A stretch of 64,000 nt of DNA from Daldinia sp. FL1419. Lineage: Eukaryota; Ascomycota; Sordariomycetes; Xylariales; Hypoxylaceae. The stretch lies in the NCBI GenBank assembly GCA_025201765.1, contig MU623464.1:43911-107910 (forward strand). Reading direction: 5' to 3'. The translations under genes and the position numbers were made by a program. Every line of letters starts with the position of its first letter. Position 1 is the first letter of the stretch. The notes under the pieces were generated by a model. That model saw nothing but the letters and a program-made list of their open reading frames with translations, was not told where the DNA came from and made no database searches. Positions 22,384 to 35,091 of this stretch are shown piece by piece.

Positions 22384-24005
22384 TCAAAAACCCGGCTTCG
22401 ATAGGAAATATGACATGATTTCTTTCCGTTTCCCCTCAGGTATGAAATATACAGGATCAGTAGTGTTGAGTCGATCTTCTTCAGCATAAATTTGAGGGCT
22501 TCCGCGGAGCGGCGAGACATCATATTCCGAATGCGTCATCATTCCTTCACCATCCGAAGCAAGCAAACGAGTAATGTGTTGAGCTGAGGAAAGTCCGCTA
22601 AGTACGTAGCAAGTATGATACGGATCAGAGGTTCTTTTAGGTGGTATTTAGCCCATGTCTAGATTACGCGGTTGGCATCTATGTACTTACTTGCTTGGCT
22701 TGTCTCTCATGCCACCCCTTTTTGATTGATCTTGCGCGCAACAGAGGATATACCGGATAAGGCCTTCGCGACTGTAAATGTTGTGGATATCAATATCGGG
22801 GCTATTAGTTTTATTTATGTCAAACATTAAGCTTGATGGGCCAGCAAGGCTAGCCTCAACCAATGGCCAGCAACAGCCTACCCAATGACTATAGCAGCCA
22901 TCGACAAGCTTGTTCGTGCGGCCACTATATCCGCCTTCCGGTGCATACTGTCGAGACGATAGCCACGAGATAAGCCGTGGAACATCAAGATATCTGCATC
23001 CAGGGGTTAGTATGGGAGCAACATATAAGCTATCCAGATCAGCAGAGCTTCTGAAGATCAGGCGATACGAACTTGGGAAAGGTACGATGCGGGGCACCAA
23101 GTATCGCGAGGCAACCCAAAGCGCAGAAGGCATAAGCTCCGTGGGCTTCACCATCTGGCTGCGCCGAAATTCCACCCTCAAAGGTTTGGCCTGCGGGGTT
23201 AGTTTGCATAGGTCTAACAGAAGGCTACTTCGTCTGGGTCTTCTTACATCGCCGTACATAATCACCTAGGCCTGTGAATAGGTTTGGTCCGTCGGGCGTC
23301 CATGCTGGAGAGTCGGGCGGCAATTCAAGCGGAAGATTAAGCAGGGTAATCAGGACAGTCGCGCAATAGGCTCCCCTGACAGCATCATTAGCGTCATGTC
23401 GTCGATGTTAGTCTAACGAGACCGACTTACCTTATGTCGACTTCGCCTCCGACGGCCATCCTAAAACCCCCGTCAGGCTGCTTCAAAGCGCAAAGCCATT
23501 TCCAAAGGGACCTTCGGTCAATGACTTCATACGCAACATCGCCTCCTACAACGGCTAGTGCCAAGACCACAGCATACGTACAAGCTAGATGGGAGGCGTG
23601 ACCAAAACCTCCTCCAAATCCGCCAGTAGGGTTTTGCATAGAACGCGCCGTTTCGATAAGGCTACCGCGGTAACTGGATACGTCTTCTCCTAGGAGAGAC
23701 AAACCATTGAGACACCAATAAAGTATCCACGGTCTGCTTGCATCTAACATCACGAATCGACCGGGAAGAGGCGCCAGGTTCTTACGGAGGAATTTAATAT
23801 GCCGTTCCCGATCAAGACGCGGCACGCCATACTCGTTGTAGGGCACATTATCAACCTGCGCCGCCAAGAAAGGCAAGCACTCATTCACGGTGATGCTCTG
23901 TACGTTGGAAGTTGCGGTAGCGAGCGCTTCCCGAATAGGGGGCCAGCTAGTGAATAGATCAGGAATCATTGGTTCCTGACATCCGTAAGCTGTTGGATCA
24001 ACCAT
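22384..24005 (-). CDS. ram1: Protein farnesyltransferase beta subunit
   Basis: Catalytic beta subunit that, with the alpha subunit, attaches farnesyl to CaaX proteins such as Ras and mating pheromone. Minus-strand exons are 24005-23431, 23375-23248, 23190-23073, 22993-22691 and 22633-22384, giving 457 aa. Five prenyltransferase alpha-barrel repeats are visible: NPTGGFGGGFGHASHLACTY, QPDGGFRMAVGG, TFEGGISAQPDGEAHGAY, YAPEGGYSGRTNKLVDGCYS and GGMRDKPSKTSDPYHTCY. The zinc ligands are evident: Asp and Cys in LVDGCYSHW and His in DPYHTC. The third intron uses a GTTCGT donor and the last an AAAAG acceptor. Every junction restores conserved sequence. It ends in a hydrophilic tail (VYFIPEGKRKEIMSYFLS). 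No neighbour is functionally linked. Confidence 0.95.
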
Positions 24006-26227
24006 GGGTGGAGTGCAGTGTTTTTTTTATTTTAATTTACCAACTCAACCGGACCACCTTGAGAATCTTGAGAATCCAAGGAATCCTCGTTGTCCTCAGA
24101 TTTGTTTGCTGAACGAGAGCGAAAGGCCATTGATGCCATGGTTTTCCCTTTGTATGCAGTCCGTTGACGCGCTCGGGCGAGGCTAGTCTTTATTGGCATA
24201 AGGGAGGCCAAGTGAGGAGACGAGTTGTGGATTATTGAGATCAGGATTACCTCTTATTGAATACTTAACAAACAATAAGATTGTTTTTCTTGGTAAGTTA
24301 GATAGCCAAAATAAAACGTTATTAGAGGACGATTTCCCTTTTCTTCCTTTAACCGCACGTGAAGAACGAATATGTGCTTTGTAATGTCTCAAATTTTGGG
24401 CACCTGCCGCGTCGAAATCGTCAAAACGTCTTAAGGCTCCAGAGTCACTTGGTTGTTCTTAGCGCATTTTTGCACTGCTATTGGTCACCACTGTCACCAC
24501 TGTCACCACTACTCTTGCTAGGTAAGGTACTCTAGACTTAAACCGGACTTACCCGGATTAGTATCATTTGTAACCGGTAAAATCCCGGCTAAACAAAACC
24601 GAAAAAAACCGAACAGAATAGCAGCTGCTATCACTTGCCGGCCCTTTTTTGTTTTGTTATCACTTTTAAACCCCTCTTAGTATTGTCTTTTAAGGGATAC
24701 GGAGCGTTAATTATATTCGATGTTCATTAAGACTTCACTGCTTTATCTGCATGCGTCAAACCATGTCTAAGCTTATCGCCATTATCTCATAGGTACGGAC
24801 TACATCGCGGTGGCTTGGAGAACCACGTAACTAAGACAATGACAATATACGTTGTAAAAAGCTGCTGAAATACACTTATTCATCGTGATTTATTAGTAAT
24901 AGGCAACATATTTAACCTAGAAACTTGTAGTTGTATAGTTAATATTATTAATACTTATTATCTCTCAAAATCTTGATAAAGAGGCAAGTATGCGTATGTT
25001 GACAACTCGGGAGATAATCAATAAATCTCGTCTTATATTGTCTGCTTGTCTGCTTGTCTAGAGTCAAGGAAAACAAACCCCCTCTTTCTATCTTAAGATA
25101 TCAATATCATTAGCAACGGGCTTCCCGCTTTGCACGTGCGTGAGTTAATCTAATCCAACACTGCTTGGTGGTACACAAGTTGAGCAGTGACTGGCTTACG
25201 CGCTGTAGCAAAGAATATCCTAACCCTACTTAGTTATAGATGCCTAAGTTCATCCTGAAGGTGGCGTCGAGGGTTCACCGAAGGAGCTGTCGATATTAGT
25301 ATCACAAACCGCAGTGGCTTGCTATGAAGCCTTCGAAACTTGAGGTAACACACATGCGCGTGTAGACGCGGCAGACATAACTTCGAGACAGCCTCGGAAA
25401 TGCAATTACTATAATAGTTAACGTTACTTAATAACTAGTTAACTCAATAAGAACTAAGTGGCAAATGATCCCTTAGAACGTTGGGCGCTGTAGAGCCTAT
25501 GGAATACGCAGATGTTTAATTTCGAAGTCGCGCCACGTCGGAACCCAAGTGGCGTCCGGTAACGATTCCAAATCTCGTTAACTATCAACTTTCACAAGCC
25601 ATCAAGCTGCGCCATCGGAACTGGGACTTCGTCTTGCTCATCTACACTACATACCTACCTTAGGCACTTATTAGACACGCTAGTTAGTTCTTCGTATACC
25701 GTAGTGGATATAATAACAACTCATTGTTCTCCCTGGATATAGGGAAATAATTATTTATTTATAGCCTTCAAGGTGTGTTTCCATGGTGAACGCTGGATTG
25801 GATACTGATCTACAATATGCCGGATAATCCGTGTGGAGTTATTCCCAACCTCGCCTAGTTCCATCTTGACCAACTTCCAGCCTTCGGCTTCCTTCGCCAT
25901 ATCCCTACACTGTACATGTAGACTACGTGTTTAGCATTAAAACGAACTTATTCTGCATTGACAATGGATTAGCGGCGAAATCGAACTGTCCACCTCTTGC
26001 ATATTTGACGCCGGGATGTCTTAGCGGCTAACTGCTATGGATCCATACGGGCGATCGTGGTTAAGGGTTTTCATTCTAGAAGCACTGTCAGGGTTTGATT
26101 TCGTAACGTTCCAGCATCGGAGAAAGCCTGTGCCGTCTGAGCAGCGATTATCAGGACATATACAGTAAGACGTAATCGTCCGGCATTCGTATCTTGTAGA
26201 TGAAAATAAGCTCGAGGGAATCAGATC
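24006..26227. other. Gene-poor region upstream of farnesyltransferase beta
   Basis: Probable promoter near 24006-24400, then about 1.8 kb with no open frame I can support. A three-unit CACCACTGT run lies at about 24487-24512, and there are TTAGCGGC/GTTAGCCGC inverted units near 25970-26030. The latter region includes a GTTCGATT string but does not fold as a tRNA. Confidence 0.45.
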
Positions 26228-26773
26228 TAAGTCAGAGGAGGGGGAAACCGACCCCCCTTAGAAACCGACCCCCGGTCTTGCACAGACCATTTACTACCCA
26301 TTTGGGCTTAACAGAGGTACATCAGAGGAAAAGAGATAAATTATTAAGCATTTGATTGGTCAATAAATCTGTAGTTGCCATTCTGAGCATAGCTCTCCAA
26401 AACCAGCCAATGAACCAATACTGCTAATCCCAGACGGGCTTAGCCTTTCCTCTAGCTCTTCCATAATATGAAGGGTAATAATTCGAACAAAAGTATGATT
26501 TGCGTCTGGGTTAACCTTTTTCCGTTTCCCGGACTTTACCCGAACCAATTCTGGTTTAAGCTTTTGAACCTAATTTAGATTATAGCCAATTAGAGGGATC
26601 ATTTTGAGGATAGAGGTTTTTAATTGGTTGAAAAATAAGGAAAGAAGAATAAGAAAGATACATCGGACTGGTATAAAAAGAGTGGATACCTGGCTATTTA
26701 TTAGATTATGATTGGTCCTTTTTGACAGGGGGTCGGTTTCTAAGGGGGGTCGGTTTCCCCCTCCTCTGACTTA
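26228..26773. mobile_element. 546-bp element with 46-bp terminal inverted repeats
   Basis: The left end 26228-26273 and right end 26728-26773 are perfect inverted repeats starting TAAGTCAGAGGAGGGGG. Each arm contains a doubled GAAACCGACCCCC. The outermost TA on both sides would be a TA target duplication, as for Tc1/mariner-type elements, leaving TIRs that start AGTCAG. The 450-bp interior is A+T-richer than the ends; a 62-codon minus-strand frame (26548-26360) has no recognisable transposase motif. I read it as a non-autonomous MITE; the superfamily is inferred from the TA and is not certain. Confidence 0.85.
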
Positions 26774-29643
26774 ACATGCAGTCAAAAAGGGGTAAGATAT
26801 TTTGTTAGGAAATACATATGTAAGTGCCTAGGTTAGGTTAGGTAAGTATGTAATAGTGATAGCTAGGCGTAGCAACGGACCTACTATGTACGCTACCTAC
26901 CTATGTATGTCGACAACGAAAGGTAAGTTAGCTACACTAGAACAAACATCGAATATGGAAATCCCCCGGTTTTACCGAATGTAACCAGGAATTGTACCTA
27001 TGTTCGTTAGCTAAACGCAACAATGGTGTGTTTTGCAAGGTGGTCAAGAAGAGTGTCCTATCAGATGCGTGGTTTCACAAGCGCGAAGAGATCCTTCGCC
27101 TCCCGCGCGCATAAAGACCTACCTCCCCAGGCAAAGCTACCAACATCCAGGGTTAGTGTTGGGTTAGTATTGTTTGAGAATGCCGAGCAGAGTAGCCGCA
27201 CACGTAGGCATAACCCACGTATATACCCACGACGGATGGAGTGGCCGAGACGCCTAGCTAGTCCCAAAATGCAGCCTCGTCGTCTGAGGCATTGAGGCTC
27301 TTCTATTTCAAGCATGGAAGGGGGACTTGAAAAGCCCGTGACCATGACACCATTTTATCGTCCTCGACACGGAATGGGAACCGTAGGGCATTTTTACCTG
27401 GACAACGGACGACACTATGTAGGCTTGGTGGCCCGGAAGGACGCTGGATTGGACGGACGCAATGTTGAAGATCCATCCAATTCAACTGGCCCAATGTGCG
27501 AAGGGTATCACCATATCGTATATTTTGGTGCAGCTGACGACAGGGTGCCAATGCACAGTTCAGGAGCTGGGGTGGACACTGGCCACGGCCAAGGAACTTC
27601 TTTTTCGGTTTGTGGAGATTTTTTTTTTTTCTGTAGTGTATTCTGCGTATCCATCCATATCCTCGCTCCAGATCCAGATCGTCTTCATTCTCCTTGTTCT
27701 TCTAATGGCAAACCGGGAAGCATTAGCAGAACCCGAACAAGAGAGTCCCCACAAGCCGAGAACTATTGAGGTGGCCGGATTTTTCCACCTGTCTACCTTT
27801 CCATTGCCACCTTTTCCCACCTTCCACCTTAGCTCGGCTTTTTTTTCCCCAAGGTCGATATGTGAGATGCGAAGCCGGCCAAGTTATCCTTCTTCTCGGG
27901 GCTCCGAGGATTAGCTCCAAATACCCGAGCACTATGTTTGCGACGCACAGTGTTGCATTAGAACATTGGAATATTGGAACATTACATGGTGCGATTACAT
28001 TAAAAGAGAATAACAGATCGAAGCTTGTACGAATTCGTCAGAATTAAGCAATTAAGCATTGAAACATATATTAACCTAGGGGAGTGACGCAGTCGTACGT
28101 ATCTGCAGTTAGCCGTTATAGGTCGTTGGCCATGTCATCAACTCTCACTGCCTCAACATGAGATTGATTGAATGTGGAGTTGTAGTTGGATCAGACACAG
28201 GGGGGATCGCTGGAGACATAGGGGACCTTTTAGGTGGCTAAGACTGATAAGGTTGATACCCCGCCATTAAGAAAGCGGGAAAGTACAGTATGATAAGTAC
28301 TGTATCATCTTTATATGGACCGGGTTTTCAACGAGATGTTTTTGACAGTCAGCAATAGAAATCTTGGAAGCCTCTTGCTGACAGTACAGTTAAGTGCAGT
28401 TAGGTGCAGTTAACTAAGTGCAGTCGATACATGTACGTATGTATTTGACTACCGAATCTTACATGTACTGTAGAATCGATATTGGAAACATATTTTATGG
28501 AAATGCTTGCTATCAGCTACTAAAGAGTACCTAGTTAGGTACCTACTTATCTAACCTATGGTGTCCAATAGATGCTGCCACATGTGCCCATTAAATTTAC
28601 AACGTGATTCCCGTCCGATGCATTGGATATATGTTAGATAAAGTGAGAGAGAAATATAAGTGTGTTGAAGCTTGCAAGATTTTAAATACAGGAGATTCCC
28701 CAAAAAGGTTTTTGTACCTCCACACAGTGCTTCGCACTTTCCATCTCCTCGTACCTGCACCGATGTTAGTATCTGGACGTATACATATTTATACGCCTTA
28801 CATACGGTGCCGTAGGTAGGTACCTACCCACAGGCTTTTTAGAGGGGAAAAAGGCTCATCAAAAAGTCTAGGTACCATGCAGTTAACCACATTGGATGGA
28901 AAGAGTAGCGCACCTATTGCAATGTCCAGGTACATATTGTAGGTAGGTAGTTATTATAGTTAAGTACTAAAGGTACCTAGTTATACGGATGTACCCAAAC
29001 CTTGCCTAGCCTGCCCCGCTGTACTTGTCCCGTACTTAACCCATACTGGACTACTATGTAGGTACTAGGTAATACTAGTTAGATTTACAGTATAGGTACC
29101 AGCCACCGTGCGAGCCCTAGAAACCTTAGAACCCTTCCCCCCCTAGTAAAGAAAAAAAAAAAGACTTACAGTAGAAGAAGTTAGTGGGACGAAATGGCCT
29201 GAATGGACGGTTGGCTATTGGCTTCGTAGTGCTCACCCATGTCCTATCTTGTATCTCCCCATCCCATGATACCTGCAGGACTGGCTTTCCTTGATTGGTT
29301 GCTGAGCTGCATGTTGCAGGTGGAGTAAGGACGCCAGCGTTATTCTTCTCACCGCCAGTTTCCCGTGTCTCCTCACACAATCTCATGCCTTCTCTCTATT
29401 GCCTTCAAGGGCGCCTCCCCGTCGACATCCTCGATCTCACTCGACCATCCACCGCAAAATCTTACCTCCTCCACAAACCAGACCTTTCCTTCACCCCCCT
29501 TTAGCATACCCAGAGCTGCCCATCGGCGCCGCCAGGGAATTTCACGAAAGAGCGGTGTCGTCTTTGCTTGACAATAATACTAGCGGAACTCGTCCCAGAT
29601 CCCCCAGTTGAATTCTCCTCCCTTTTCCTGACTTCTGACGACA
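26774..29643. other. Gene-poor region upstream of the transcription factor
   Basis: No gene supported. Frames at 27314-27769 and 27462-27914 (+) overlap in different frames and cross a T13 tract. GTTAGGTTAGGTAAG-type and GTAGGTACC-type strings recur at 26829-26845, 28530-28550, 28812-28826 and 28940-29060. The last 500 bases (29130-29643) contain C/T-rich sequence and are the likely promoter and leader of the gene at 29644. Confidence 0.45.
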
Positions 29644-32201
29644 ATGACCCTCGATTTCAATGCCGCCGGGGGGGATGCCTTATTGGACTTGACCACTTTC
29701 GACCAGCGGGAGCGTTATCCGTACACCACTACAGCACACAGCACCAATCCCGCTCTCTCGGCTACAACAATGGCTCCTACTCGTCCCTCGGGTGCCTGGC
29801 CGATGCCTCTTGATATGGCCGCTCCCCAGAACGCAAATTCAAGCAATGTGCACTCGCCTGTCGGATCTCCAGCACAGTCGCAATCGCCCGCGCAACAGAG
29901 TGCGAGTCCACTACAACAGAGCCCGTTACAGCAGAGTCCTCTGCAGCACTCGCCTTACCAGAACGCTCCTCCGCAGACTCACTCTCCTCCGCTTTTGACT
30001 GACTGGACGTTGCTTCAGCATCAGCAGCAGCATCCGCCCGTTCAGGATTTGGGCCATTTTATGCAGGAAAGCCAGACTTTGATACCGTATTCTTTTGCCG
30101 CGAATTACCAGACGAACACTATCGGTTATTTGCCTTCGGCTGCGCAGGCGACGCTTGAATCCGCGATGCCTATGGAACAGCAGGGCTTTAGCAACGTTTC
30201 GCCGATTGAGGATCCCCGAACTATGCAACAACATTGGGATGGCATGGGAATGGGAAATTGGCAAGATTTCGGAACTAATTTGCAGTTCCCGTCCGATGGA
30301 CTGCCGCGTTTCGGAAGCCTAGGAAGCCAGTCTCCGACTGGCACTTACTTGGAGGTTCTATCCCTGCCGGGATCTAGTGATAACGGCTGGACTCAGGTCG
30401 AGATGTACCAAAATTACGATTCTTATCAGCAAGCGCAGGCCCAGGCGCAGGCCCAGGCCCAAAACACTGCCATCTTCAATCCTGGCCAGACTTTGCACTT
30501 GAGGACGAATTCCGACGCTTCTCACTCGGATGGAAGCGGCCAGAGAACTGATTTCAGCAGTAGTAGTTTCGAGGACATTTCCTTCAATTACTCTCCATTT
30601 TCTCCCGAGTCTGACACGTACTCGGATCCGTCAAGCCATCGGAATTGTTTCCACGGTGAGAGTCATCATTCCCACGAAATTATTAGCCCCGCCGCTGCAG
30701 TCGAGCCAGTACCTATCAAGTCATCGACTTCGAGCCGCCCCAGCCCCGCGAGCGGATCAGGTGTCTCATCCCCGACTCACAACAACCCTCGTAGGAACTC
30801 GGGTCCCAAGAGCAAGGGCGCGGTTCAAAAGTCGACCAAATCGGTCATCAGAAGGACGTCAAATGGAAAGAAGGACGGCACGGTTGAGAAGAAGGTTGGA
30901 CGACGGAAAGGACCGCTTCTTCCCGAGCAGCGGAAGCAGGCCAGTGAGATCAGAAAACTTCGAGCTTGCCTTCGGTGCAAGTTCCTCAAGAAGACTTGCG
31001 ACAAGGGTGAGCCTTGTGGTGGCTGTCAGCCGTCGCATGCTAGACTTTGGCAAGTTCCTTGCACCCGTATCGATATCAAGGATATTGGTTATTTTATGAA
31101 GGACTGGAAGGCTGACTACGAGCGGCACCTCAGCCGCGGTGTTTCTGTTTACAATGTGAAAGGCTTCGCTCAAAAGGAGGACTTAATGTGGATCACCCAC
31201 GGATACGGTTTCTGCTTACCTGTCATGGTTCGCGAAGTTTTCGTAGCAGATGACAGTTGTTTCCAGGTTGACTGGGTTGAGTCATATCAAATTGATCAGG
31301 AGCCAATTGAATTTGAACTCAAAACCGAGAGGCTGGATGTTGGAAACGGTGGTATCCGCCCAGAAGCGCTTGCTGAGTACCTGGACAAGCACATTGAGAA
31401 TGGCTTTGAGAATTTCATTGACGACCACTTCGAAGGGACTCCGTTCATTACAGAAATTTTCAAGACCGCTTACCGCTTCTATACAAAGGAGAAGTTGCCA
31501 GTTCTACGTAAAGCTTTGAAACTAGTTCTCGCTTACAACCTCACCCAGCACATCACGCTAGTCGAACAGCAAGGCTCAGAGCAGACAATGGAAGGCCAGA
31601 TCGATGACGAAGACTCCAAGTACTTCGGTAAATACGTCGCACCCGTCATGATCAATTTCCAGGTCAAGTGTGCTATGGCGGACATGTGGCGAGAACTACA
31701 GAAGGATATCCTAGAGGAGCTTTCTGCGCTTTACTCCAGCGTGTACAGCGGTGATCGTCTCAAGAACTGGCCCACTATCTTTATGCTTGCTTCCATACTA
31801 CTCGCCGTTTGGGAAGAGATGCAATTCGACTGCCATTACCGCGTACCCGACCCAGTGGCGGTTGAGAAATTCTGCACCGACATGGAGAGCACACCAGTTG
31901 GTGTCATCACCGGTCTATTCCACGCCATCTCTCAGAAACTCCCTGCTCTTATTGACTGGGATACCGAGCGCCACGGCCATCTCCTCAACAACAACGTTGC
32001 TGTATGCGAAGCTATGACTGAAGTACGGCAGCACGTCCTTAAGCATGGTAAGAAAGTTACATCCTCGGGCACTCTGTGACACTAGCTAACATAATAACAG
32101 AGGCATACCTTCGGACAAGACATACGTCGAAGTTCGACCGATACGATTTCGACTCGTTGTCGAACAAGTTCCTATCCAAGCTAGTCATTAAGGCCAATTG
32201 A
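29644..32201 (+). CDS. Zn2Cys6-type fungal transcription factor with long sixth-cysteine spacing
   Basis: Likely nuclear DNA-binding regulator; target unknown. Exons 29644-32047 and 32101-32201 give 834 aa; the 53-nt intron (GTAAGA...AACAG, CTAAC branch) replaces a premature stop with the tail EAYLRTRHTSKFDRYDFDSL. Residues 75-110 are Gln/Ser/Pro repeats (QSPLQQSPLQQSPLQHSP), and a QA repeat lies near 265-275. A basic stretch (KKVGRRKGPLLPEQRKQ) precedes six cysteines, C442, C445, C452, C458, C461 and C473, spaced C-x2-C-x6-C-x5-C-x2-C-x11-C. The final gap of 11 is longer than the usual 6-9. After it comes RIDIKDIGYFMKDW and about 350 residues without a motif I know. The zinc cluster is mid-protein, unlike most family members, where it is N-terminal. 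Confidence 0.88.
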
Positions 32202-35091
32202 AGTGTCTACTGCTGTGACGACCTGAAGATCGGGCTGCATACAACCCAGAAGCGCTTCTGTTATAGAGCGCAGATTTTTTGTTTTTATTTTTGTTATTTC
32301 TTTTTTTTTTTTTTTTTTTGGAATTTGGTTTTCTTTTGTTCAGATTGATGGAAACATTTAGCGACGGCGTTGTCTGAGGATATGATCTTATCATCATGAC
32401 CTACTATCACCACTTATCGACCAACATACATACCTTCTATTCTCTCTCTTAACGGCTGGTCACCGCCAATTGACGCATGCGATGTTTTTACGCCATGTTA
32501 CTCAAGCCTTACGACCTTTTTTAACGGCTGATTCAACGACTGTGTATGACTTGGAATTATGTTGATCGTTATCACGCGCAAGCACCAAAAGCGGTTCTCG
32601 ATGGATCATGGTTTTATGAAATGGAAAGAAGCTACGGATTTACGTACACACACACAGAAGACAAATGCAGTTACGTTTAACAGCATAGATTACATACATA
32701 CATGGCTTACGGTGCCTGATAGCTCCTGCGAGGGTCCAGGTGACCTTGATGAATGAATTACTAGATGGGTGAATAAATGGGGTAGGATCCGTTGCTCTCT
32801 CTCTGGGGGAACGGATTATGATTATGGCCCGTTTGTATCGGCTTAGGACAGAAGAGATACAGACGAAAGGATAATTGAATACGTTTCATTTGATGATTTT
32901 TAAGTAAGAATAATAACTAAAGAAAAGTCTAGATTGGATTTCCATGTCATCTGTTACCTACTTATTGTGCTGAGTGAGCGATTTTGTGCCCAAAGGTTCC
33001 CCCTATGCAGGCTTCACCGCATGCTGCCAACAGATTTGCAATCCGCTACAACCTGTCAGCATCTCGATACAACTTTGTATTAGCAAGTATCGGCCGACAC
33101 CGCTGCCATGATTCTCGTGGATTCTGTAAGGGATGGGCAACAAACAATTTCTATTGCTCCATTGGTACCCTTTTTGGGGTGCATGTGCCCTCTCAGGGTT
33201 GTAGTCTCGTGTAAGCTCGCACATGAAACCAAGATTTGGGGCGAGATAGACGCATCACCCATTCAAAGCCCATATAGAAGACGAATAGTTTCAATTGACA
33301 AGCGAATGGATGGTTATATATTGGTATGTTCATAACCCCTTTTACACAGTATGCATAACTGGTTGCAATTGGAAGATATCTGTTTATGATGGGGATCGCC
33401 TCATTCAATCGTTCACCGCTTCAGCCGTGTCGAAACCTTGGACCTTGTTGGGTTCGAATACGACCTTGAGGGTTAGCGGTGTTAGCGTGTTAGCGGTATT
33501 CTACCTGTCTACTAGGTTAGTTCGTTATGCTGGTCTTTGCTAGTATGACGTTTGGTCAAGGAATGCCGGACTTGAATGGCACCGTATCGAAAACGACCCC
33601 GCACTTGTACAGGAACGGATTCTGGTTGGTGGCGCCAAGTGGAGAGCAAGAATTGATGGTGCTGTCGTGATTTACATAGATACTACAGTAGTCGTGGTGT
33701 TTCTTCCCATTGATGTGGCTCTGTACTCGATGTCGAACCATACTAGTAAAAGTAGGAGGTTGATGCATTAGGAACGAGCGATATCCATGGCACGATGGCC
33801 TAAATTCAGCGATCAGCACAAGAGACCATAACACTAAGCCCCCCGACTTTCGGCTCGCTCCGGAGATGCAGATCTCGGTAGCTCGGAAAGGGGTAAAGAC
33901 ATCCATCAGGATGTTGGTTGTAAAATAGTATGGTGCTGTGGTGCGTAGTAGAACTAGAACGCTATCCGCCAACTGATCAATCACTTGAACGATTGGGGCA
34001 CCTAATACAGTAACGTCTAGGTTAGATGATAGTAGAGATAGGTCTAACGGTTAACAATTAGTCGACTGCATAGGTTAGAAGGGGGTATGGAGGTTGGTTA
34101 AGGCTACTTCTAGGTTAGTAATAATTGAAAACGACGAGGAACATCAAACTTGTATCGTCTCATCGCCAATTAATGCCTCTTGCTTTCCCTTTTCGGCGAT
34201 TCCCCATTACCCTTGTGACTTGTGATTTCTTATCTGAATCCCCAGCCACATGACGTACAAAAGATAACGCGGCCAATTGCGCAATACCTAACGGTTAAGT
34301 GCTTTGCTCTCCATCCGAGAGCTCCTGCTGTTCAAAGAACGAGTTATTACTAAGTACCTAGGTATCTAACAGAGCGAAAAGCTGTCAAAAGGGTTCCATG
34401 GCACATTTCAATCTTTTATTAGTAGAAATACTGTGCATTGTACCTCGGATAACCTTATCATTGAATTGATCGACTTTTAAAGAAGTATATCAATTACTTT
34501 AACTATTAACTGCCATAGGACGTACTTGACGATAAAAAAACCCCGTGGTCGTAGCTACCGTGTCAGTAACAAGATAGATACATCTACCTCTCGCTAGAAA
34601 ACAAAGCTGACGAAAAAAAAAAAAAAGAGGCAATCCGGGATTATCAAGCAGCTTTATGGTGTTTGCCTCTTTACAAGGTACGTACCTCTAGAACATACCT
34701 GTCACTTCCTGGGATTACCGGAGTGGTCCAGCCAACTTCTGGCGCTTTCCCCCCGCTATCAGTTTGGTGGCTACCGATGATTCACTTCTGAAATCGACTG
34801 GGTTACTGACTTGTAATTGGCTAGAGTGGGGACCCACACCTCCTTCCTTTTCCCAAGGCTTCCATTCAGGTCACTGCGCCTCAGGTGTCCGTGTTCATTT
34901 GCCGCTTCCCCAATTCTCTATTTGAACCCAAACCTGCCTACTCTCTTCTAATTCCCATTCTTTTCCTCTCACATCATCTTCCATCAAACTATTCTCATCA
35001 ACAACGGGATTTCATTCAATCGTCCATCAACTGTTGATACCCGAATTGATCTTTACCCATCTATCCGATTTATCCGCACACCATCGACAAG
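32202..35091. other. Intergenic region; polyubiquitin promoter at right end
   Basis: 3' side of the transcription factor (T19 at 32301-32319), then about 2 kb without a supported gene. A 142-codon minus-strand frame at 33984-33556 contains several Cys and His and is free of low complexity, but matches nothing I know. 34850-35091 is C/T-rich with CATC and CAAC strings directly before the polyubiquitin ATG, typical of the leader of a strongly expressed fungal gene. Confidence 0.45.

Noticed and set aside
25970..26050. Possible tRNA or small RNA with GTTCGATT
   Set aside because: Inverted TTAGCGGC units are present but no cloverleaf can be drawn.
30530..31099. 189-codon frame inside the transcription factor
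   Set aside because: Shadow of the zinc-cluster gene in another frame.
33556..33984. 142-codon minus-strand frame
   Set aside because: No motif, no splice context and no clear start; kept only as a remark in the intergenic entry.
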